Source: a virus. Taken from it: DNA of 39,759 bases. Shown piece after piece: positions 35,961 to 39,759 of this stretch. The stretch is taken from positions 1 to 39,759 of the IMG/VR virus record IMGVR_UViG_3300027749_000229. One strand, given 5' to 3'. The notes beneath the pieces were generated by a model. It was not told the DNA's origin, did no database searches, and worked only from the letters and a program-made list of their open reading frames with translations. The first letter of the stretch is position 1. Every line of letters begins with the position of its first letter. Position numbers and translations under genes: made by a program.

Positions 35961-36035
35961 TGGTCCGGCATGCAGGAATCGAACCCACATCTAGGGAGTA
36001 GAAATCCCCTGTATTATCCATTATACTAATGCCAG
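35961..36035 (-). tRNA. tRNA-Arg(TCT)
   Basis: Acceptor CTGGCAT/ATGCCGG, anticodon arm GGGGA-TTTCTAC-TCCCT, T-stem GTGGG/CCTGC, A73, CCA. Its 5' ten bases overlap the end of the 89-aa gene upstream. Confidence 0.92.
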
Positions 36036-36295
36036 TCATTCATATCACCGTCCCAATGCCTGTTATCGCGAATTTGAAAATCAACATTGTAACCTAATAG
36101 GCCTAAGTGTATTCGTAATCCGCCATGATCTGCGCGAGGATAGAATTGAAAGTCTAGGGCAAATAGTATGCCTAAGTAAAAACTGTGTTCAAGTTCTAGT
36201 GTTTTATTTTTAGTAAGCTGTTTATTATAGCAACCCAAATTGTGGTAGTCGTGCTCTCCAACTGGATTATCTAATCTTGCGTATACGTGTATCAT
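36026..36295 (-). CDS. hypothetical protein (89 aa)
   Basis: Unrecognised protein rich in His, Tyr and aromatic residues (MIHVYARLDNPVGEHDYHNL; FYPRADHGGLRIHLGLLGY). AGGGG lies 9 nt before the ATG. Its last three codons and the TAG stop lie inside the tRNA-Arg acceptor arm. Follows a 31-aa membrane peptide. Confidence 0.6.
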   Translation of the reverse strand: MIHVYARLDNPVGEHDYHNLGCYNKQLTKNKTLELEHSFYLGILFALDFQFYPRADHGGLRIHLGLLGYNVDFQIRDNRHWDGDMNDWH

Positions 36296-36296
36296 A

Positions 36297-36392
36297 CTAA
36301 TAACCCCTATAATGAAACCATATAGCTATTACTATAGCTGTAAGTATTTCAAATAAATAAATACCCACTATAACTTGTAGTATATTATACAT
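36297..36392 (-). CDS. 31-aa membrane peptide
   Basis: A 31-codon frame, one hydrophobic span (ILQVIVGIYLFEILTAIVIA). It starts inside the end of the UvdE gene and ends one base before the next ATG. AGTAGG precedes it. Tight packing supports it; function unknown. Confidence 0.55.
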   Translation of the reverse strand: MYNILQVIVGIYLFEILTAIVIAIWFHYRGY

Positions 36393-37392
36393 GACCTACT
36401 TCTTTGGCAAACTGTTCAGAGGCAGTATTTTTCTGCTTAGACTCGCACATAATGTCGGCGTGGTCTAGGAAAGTGGTAGCCCACTGATTTACATCTTGAT
36501 TCCAGTAGAACTCTGAGTGTGCTCGGAGTTTAGCTGCTGTAAATCCCATTGATTTAAGCTCTCGGAGGTCAGGCCGTGTTCGTCCACAATGATCTGGGAG
36601 TACGTCCTCCCTACTAACTGAATAGTGGATAACTGGTCTGACACCGCGCCAAGATTCTTGAATTCGTTTAACACGACTATCCTCTGGGTTAATATACTCT
36701 CCTGAATGAATCCAGTGGTGATGAATGTCTAGGACTAAGGCACAGTGGTCTACTAGTTCTAATGAGGCATCTAAACCCCAGGTAAACTCTGCGTTCTCAA
36801 TAGTTAAACAATTACGGGCCTCGGGTGTTAGTCGTTGTAGGGCTGAGATAATACCTTTGGGGCCTTGTTTACCGCCAATGTGTACATTACATTTAAAGTC
36901 TTGAAACTTTTTACCATAGCCCATGTACCTGATAAGGTCGGCATGGTACTCGAACTCGGTAATTGAATTTTCAACTACACCTGGATTATCTGATGCTAAG
37001 ACACAGAACTGACCTGGATGAAAGCTAACACGTACATCTGCTGCACGGAACTTATCACCGATTTTTAGTAGATTCCGTTCTAAGAAGTCTACTACATCTG
37101 ATTGAAAGTAAAACCACATCCAGTCATCGTGAGAGTATGCAGTTAGTAAGTCGCTGCTTAGGCGAAACATTCGCAAACCTGGTGGTTGCTGTGCTACCCA
37201 ATCTGCTTGTGCACTAAGGGCTGCTATATTAGTTTGCATTAAGGTCCACAGTCGCTCTGCGGCTGCTTGTTTAGTTTGGCTATTTAGCCATGTAATTGTA
37301 GTACCTTTGGTCTTACAACTGGCTAAATCTGTAGATTCTTGGCTTTGAATTTTACACGCAAAGCCAACGCGTTTTTGATTTTGATTAAACAT
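36385..37392 (-). CDS. uvdE: UV damage endonuclease UvdE-like
   Basis: Read from ATG 37392 the protein is 335 aa; a GTG at 37398 would lie before the predicted transcription start. Family motifs are clear: RVGFACKI near the start, RMFRLSSDLL, VRVSFHPGQFCVLASD, CNVHIGGKQGPKG, LTIENAEFTWG and VLDIHHHWIHSGEY, with the His/Glu/Asp metal ligands of the TIM-barrel. It nicks DNA 5' of UV photoproducts and other lesions, helping phages survive sunlight. The mRNA should be leaderless (+1 one base before ATG). Confidence 0.92.
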   Translation of the reverse strand: MFNQNQKRVGFACKIQSQESTDLASCKTKGTTITWLNSQTKQAAAERLWTLMQTNIAALSAQADWVAQQPPGLRMFRLSSDLLTAYSHDDWMWFYFQSDVVDFLERNLLKIGDKFRAADVRVSFHPGQFCVLASDNPGVVENSITEFEYHADLIRYMGYGKKFQDFKCNVHIGGKQGPKGIISALQRLTPEARNCLTIENAEFTWGLDASLELVDHCALVLDIHHHWIHSGEYINPEDSRVKRIQESWRGVRPVIHYSVSREDVLPDHCGRTRPDLRELKSMGFTAAKLRAHSEFYWNQDVNQWATTFLDHADIMCESKQKNTASEQFAKEVGHV

Positions 37393-37399
37393 AGCCACT

Positions 37400-37428
37400 A
37401 TTATAAATAGATTTAACTACTAAATCAA
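37400..37428 (-). promoter_or_regulatory. sigma70-type promoter of uvdE, leaderless
   Basis: TTGATT, 17-bp spacer, TATAAT on the - strand; +1 at about 37393, ATG at 37392. Confidence 0.82.
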
Positions 37429-37430
37429 GT

Positions 37431-37895
37431 TTATCTTTCTAATCCTGTTTCTAGACGTTCTGATACTAGGCGTGCGTAACCAGCAATATCAACCCAGCTA
37501 TCTGCGTAGTCAGGGTTTCCGTTAAGAATTCGCGCCAGCTTATGCACTATCATCTCCAGGCTCTCCTTTTGATCTGGCTGCATCCCTTCCCATGAGGGGG
37601 CTTGGCGCATAATCTCTTTAAACGTCTGCGTAAGTTGTCCAATACCTGAGAACTTACCGTAATTTTTTGCACGTTCATCTAAGACTTGAAGGGTTGAGTC
37701 TTGAGGAAGAGTGTTTAGGTCTATTGCTAAGCGGTTCCAGTCATGGTCTATTTCTGGAAACGGCCACGATTTAGGGTCAGTAAATGTTTCTGTTGTTGCG
37801 GTATCCGTACTATGTGCTGGATGGTCTGGCCAGAGGGCTTTTAGCTCTTCAGGAGTTATTGCTGGTATTGCTGGTATTGTTGTAGGTGTTATCAT
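37431..37895 (-). CDS. DUF6378-like phage protein
   Basis: Protein of 154 aa. The first 45 residues are Pro/Thr-rich. The C-terminal 85 (ERAKNYGKFSGIGQLTQTFK ... KESLEMIVHKLARILNGNPD ... DSWVDIAGYARLVSERLE) match the DUF6378 pattern, widespread in phages; biochemical role unknown to me. The gene has a 206-nt leader full of hairpins behind the promoter at 38108, which could regulate it. Confidence 0.75.
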   Translation of the reverse strand: MITPTTIPAIPAITPEELKALWPDHPAHSTDTATTETFTDPKSWPFPEIDHDWNRLAIDLNTLPQDSTLQVLDERAKNYGKFSGIGQLTQTFKEIMRQAPSWEGMQPDQKESLEMIVHKLARILNGNPDYADSWVDIAGYARLVSERLETGLER

Positions 37896-37905
37896 GTTAT
37901 TATAA

Positions 37906-38107
37906 AGATTAGTATAGTACTTACCTTAAATACTATAGTAATCTCTTGTAAAAGAGACTACCGTATATGCTTTCTGCAAAAAGACTTATTATACTACATT
38001 CAGTCTGTCCTGCGTGGCTGTGCAGAGCCGTGCTTCGATGATGAATTGTAGACAGTTATGATTAATTTAAATAAACGCGGACAACGCCAAATTCCGCGCA
38101 ATAAGTA
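37906..38107 (-). ncRNA. long structured 5' leader of the DUF6378-like gene
   Basis: Transcribed from the promoter at 38108. On the - strand it holds CGCGGA/TCCGCG (38080s), GGCT/AGCC, a CTACA..TTCA/TGAATGTAG pairing and a 9-bp hairpin TAGTCTCTT-TTAC-AAGAGATTA. A second TATAAT near 37990 lacks a good -35. No riboswitch class is recognised. Confidence 0.5.
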
Positions 38108-38136
38108 ATTATACTTGAATTCTCTGGCCAGGTCAA
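38108..38136 (-). promoter_or_regulatory. sigma70-type promoter
   Basis: TTGACC, 17-bp spacer, TATAAT on the - strand; start near 38101. Confidence 0.84.
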
Positions 38137-38327
38137 GTGTGTTTTTCCTTAGCCCTAAGGAGCGCAGGGAGTTTTTTCTTTGCTTTTATCTGAGATAATA
38201 AATCTTGATTAATACCCTGAAAGGGGCTTATTACTCCTTGAGACTTCTGGTGCTTTTCATAAACAGGAAGTAATTTATCCAAAATTAATAACTCTAACTC
38301 TTTGACATAGGTATAAGAAGAACTCAT
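38133..38327 (-). CDS. hypothetical protein (64 aa)
   Basis: Unrecognised helical protein (MSSSYTYVKELELLILDKLL start; basic end KAKKKLPALLRAKEKHT). AAAGG precedes its ATG and a perfect consensus promoter lies 16 nt upstream. Its stop overlaps the next promoter's -35. Confidence 0.62.
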   Translation of the reverse strand: MSSSYTYVKELELLILDKLLPVYEKHQKSQGVISPFQGINQDLLSQIKAKKKLPALLRAKEKHT

Positions 38328-38349
38328 TGGTAGACCTTTATTTTGCCTT

Positions 38350-38378
38350 ATTATACCAGTTATGGCATCTTATGTCAA
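38350..38378 (-). promoter_or_regulatory. consensus sigma70 promoter
   Basis: TTGACA, 17-bp spacer, TATAAT on the - strand; start near 38343. Perfect consensus for the 64-aa gene. Confidence 0.87.
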
Positions 38379-38410
38379 CAGCTAAAATTTTTATGGTAAC
38401 ATATTTTAGT

Positions 38411-38447
38411 GAAAGCAAAGCCCTGTAAGGGCAAACCTTACAGGGCT
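38411..38447 (-). terminator. terminator of the large non-coding unit
   Basis: Perfect 12-bp stem AGCCCTGTAAGG/CCTTACAGGGCT with a 5-nt loop, followed on the - strand by a T-rich but broken tail (TTTGCTTT). Confidence 0.7.
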
Positions 38448-38504
38448 AAGAGGAATTAGTTCCAGCGGCGACGCAATACTATAAGTGGCAACACGGCTAT
38501 CTTT

Positions 38505-38609
38505 TTTATTCCTTGACTCGTAACGCCTCAAACTAGGTTGAAAGGGTAAGACCCTAGCGGGTTGTGTTAGAGTTTCGCTTGAATTTCACAAGCTCATCAG
38601 AAGGATAAG
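38505..38609 (-). ncRNA. hammerhead ribozyme (type I)
   Basis: On the - strand: core CTGATGA (38600-38594), stem II GCTTG/CAAGC with a 7-nt loop, GAAA (38576-38573), stem III CTC-TAAC with GTTA-C-GAG (one bulged C), A15.1-T16.1 pair, C17 at 38515, and stem I TTATCCTT with AAGGA-A-TAA (one bulged A). Every universally conserved core base is present. Cleavage is predicted between 38515 and 38514. Confidence 0.85.
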
Positions 38610-38689
38610 TTATGGGGTTAGTTGTTGGCTAACTTAGGAATTCCAATCATCAGGGCTTAGAGAAACCCTTACATATCACCCGTACTCTC

Positions 38690-38785
38690 CCATATATTAG
38701 CACTCTGGTAGATACTTGAAATCTACACGACACCCCATATTAAAGGGCTTCTCTGCCTCTTGAATTACAGAATGCTAATATATGG
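38690..38785. repeat. 13-bp hairpin inside the large RNA
   Basis: CCATATATTAGCA (38690-38702) and TGCTAATATATGG (38773-38785) are perfect inverted copies, enclosing a GTAGAT/ATCTAC hairpin. As in the tRNA spacers, one arm carries CCA and the other GG. Confidence 0.8.
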
Positions 38786-39232
38786 CGAGTCTATGTTTTT
38801 ATTACTTAATAACCATATTATCTGTAGCGGTTAGTTGATCTCTAACCTTTGCCCACGCTTCTCACCTGACTACAAATTAAAGGAATTGAACCTTCAAGAA
38901 CGGATATTTTGAGTACCCATTTTTAACATTAACTCTCTACCATTATTTAGTGCTATCGTGCCAATTTGCCAACAAAGGTGCTTCCTCTGGCAAGCGACTA
39001 GCAGTTATATTAGGACCTGTTCCTCGCACAGTTAGGCCCGCATAGTCATAGCGTCCTATGACGATACCCTGATAACACTAAATAATAGGAACTAGGTCAA
39101 GGCGACAGCCTAGTTCAGTCAGTTGTTACGCCACCGCAGGTTTCGACGGATTATAAATAATCTATCATTACTAACTGTTGGTCTGATCTTGGGTGTCTAA
39201 GTGCTCTAGCAAACTAGAACAACATAGAAATT

Positions 39233-39307
39233 TGGTACTCGATACCGGAATCGAACCGGTCTTACCAACGTGAAAGGCTGGTGTCCTAACCGATAGACGA
39301 ATCGAGC
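39233..39307 (-). tRNA. tRNA-Glu(TTC)
   Basis: Acceptor GCTCGAT/ATCGAGT, anticodon arm CCAGC-CTTTCAC-GTTGG, T-stem ACCGG/CCGGT, A73, CCA. Lies inside the large non-coding unit. Confidence 0.95.
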
Positions 39308-39621
39308 AAAGATTACGGTGGGCTACAGGTAGTGATTTCGCCTGCAATTAAGTTGTTACTCCCTATCATGGGCGGGGAACACATAACACCCATAAAGAAA
39401 AGTTCAGCAAACTATTAACAATGTCGTAGCATGGACGCTTTCGGTGCTCGGCCGAGCACTACTAGTCGTGGGTTATCTACGCACAGTTGCTAATCCGGCC
39501 AGTCTAGAACTGTCTGAACTTTTGTTTATGAGGGCTTTGGGCTGTGGCTCGGATAAGTTATTCGCCACAATTAAGGAAGCGTGCCGTGAATTGCATCCGC
39601 TTTCCACCCTTATAAATATCA

Positions 39622-39650
39622 ATTATACAGTAAAACACTATATAATTCAA
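39622..39650 (-). promoter_or_regulatory. sigma70-type promoter of the large non-coding unit
   Basis: TTGAAT, 17-bp spacer, TATAAT on the - strand; start near 39615. The 109 bases beyond it (39651-39759) hold nothing I can identify. Confidence 0.82.
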
Positions 39651-39759
39651 GTAAAAAATTAAACAGTCGTTGCCACTATGACTTAACTTCGCAGATGTAG
39701 GCCTATACAATGCCTGAGTAGTGGTCGAAGGTGTCGTTGACAAACGCTAATTGCACCCC

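Larger units (their letters stand above)
38448..39615 (-). ncRNA. candidate large structured non-coding RNA
   Basis: A 1.2-kb transcription unit with a clear promoter (39622-39650) and terminator (38411-38447) but no credible protein gene. It contains tRNA-Glu, a 16-nt perfect palindrome GTGCTCGGCCGAGCAC (near 39450), a 13-bp hairpin (38690-38785), a GGTTAG/CTAACC hairpin, a T-arm-like GAAGG-TTCAATT-CCTTT (near 38880) and a hammerhead ribozyme near the 3' end. Size, phage context and an embedded tRNA recall the GOLLD and ROOL classes, but I cannot match a consensus by eye. Confidence 0.6.

Noticed and set aside
38640-38657. Second CTGATGA on the - strand
   Set aside because: It is followed by TTGGAATTCC with no GAAA or stem II closing at the right place, so it is not a second hammerhead.
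38870-38950. Possible tRNA-Leu(CAA) with loop CTCAAAA
   Set aside because: The anticodon and T-arm look right, but the D-arm is too long and the acceptor pairs only 6 of 7; kept as part of the large RNA.
39444-39743. Two short frames (72 aa on +, 61 aa on -) in the last 300 bases
   Set aside because: They overlap each other and the promoter of the non-coding unit, lack ribosome sites and show no protein-like pattern.
1-39759. CRISPR array, insertion sequence, integrase or attachment site
   Set aside because: No regular direct repeats with spacers, transposase or recombinase motifs were seen.

Overview
The window looks like part of a large, tailed, AT-rich double-stranded DNA phage genome of a Gram-negative bacterium. 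It carries phage replication genes, a holin, fibre-type proteins and a large tRNA cluster, with no plasmid or chromosomal housekeeping genes. A signal-peptide protein ending in Phe (outer-membrane barrel style), a B12-dependent ribonucleotide reductase and a tmRNA of the circularly permuted type with tag ANDSQFALAA fit a proteobacterial host. A betaproteobacterium is my guess only, from the FALAA tag ending. The replication gene content and order resemble phage T5 (split NAD ligase, PC4-like protein, D5-like binder, helicase, primase, PolA, SF2 helicase, SbcD/SbcC, resolvase, flap nuclease, dUTPase); this comparison is from memory.

Layout. Bases 1-5552 (+ strand) are late-type genes: a partial membrane protein, a 38-aa membrane peptide, a holin, a secreted basic peptide, PhoH, an Fe/Mn superoxide dismutase homologue, a Gly-rich structural protein and four proteins sharing one C-terminal beta-type domain, one of them with a collagen stretch. 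A bidirectional terminator at 5.57 kb separates these from the rest, where every recognised gene is on the - strand. From 5.6 to 25.4 kb lie nucleotide metabolism (class II RNR, dUTPase, glutaredoxin), a GIY-YIG homing endonuclease, recombination and replication genes in tightly overlapping operons, the split DNA ligase, a PC4-like protein and HTH proteins. From 25.4 to 39.3 kb small genes (Hsp20, ExoX-like, C5 methyltransferase-like, barrel protein, Dps, UvdE, DUF6378-like) are interspersed with 25 tRNA genes covering 19 amino acids (no tRNA-Asp seen) and a tmRNA gene.

Regulation. Sixteen sigma70-like promoters are visible. All have a -35 starting TTG, exactly 17 bp of spacer and, in 15 of 16, a perfect TATAAT. 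Host RNA polymerase is therefore the likely reader. At least four - strand genes (flap nuclease, LigA, UvdE and a 75-aa gene) have the predicted transcription start on or one base before the ATG, so they are predicted to be leaderless. Intrinsic terminators end several units; three share an almost identical GGGGCTTTTT stem.

Most notable are the RNAs. (1) A circularly permuted tmRNA gene (about 31.49-31.88 kb): the acceptor piece with CCA comes first, then a 57-nt hairpin spacer, then the 5' end and tag frame; the 7-bp acceptor stem closes across the permutation. (2) A 1.2-kb protein-free transcription unit (39.62-38.41 kb) with its own promoter, tRNA-Glu, extensive inverted repeats, a hammerhead ribozyme with an intact core near its 3' end, and a terminator: a candidate large phage ncRNA. 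(3) Long perfect or near-perfect hairpins in tRNA spacers that pair across the mature ends of adjacent tRNAs, and an 11-bp extension of the tRNA-His acceptor stem. All positions and pairings were read by eye without computation.
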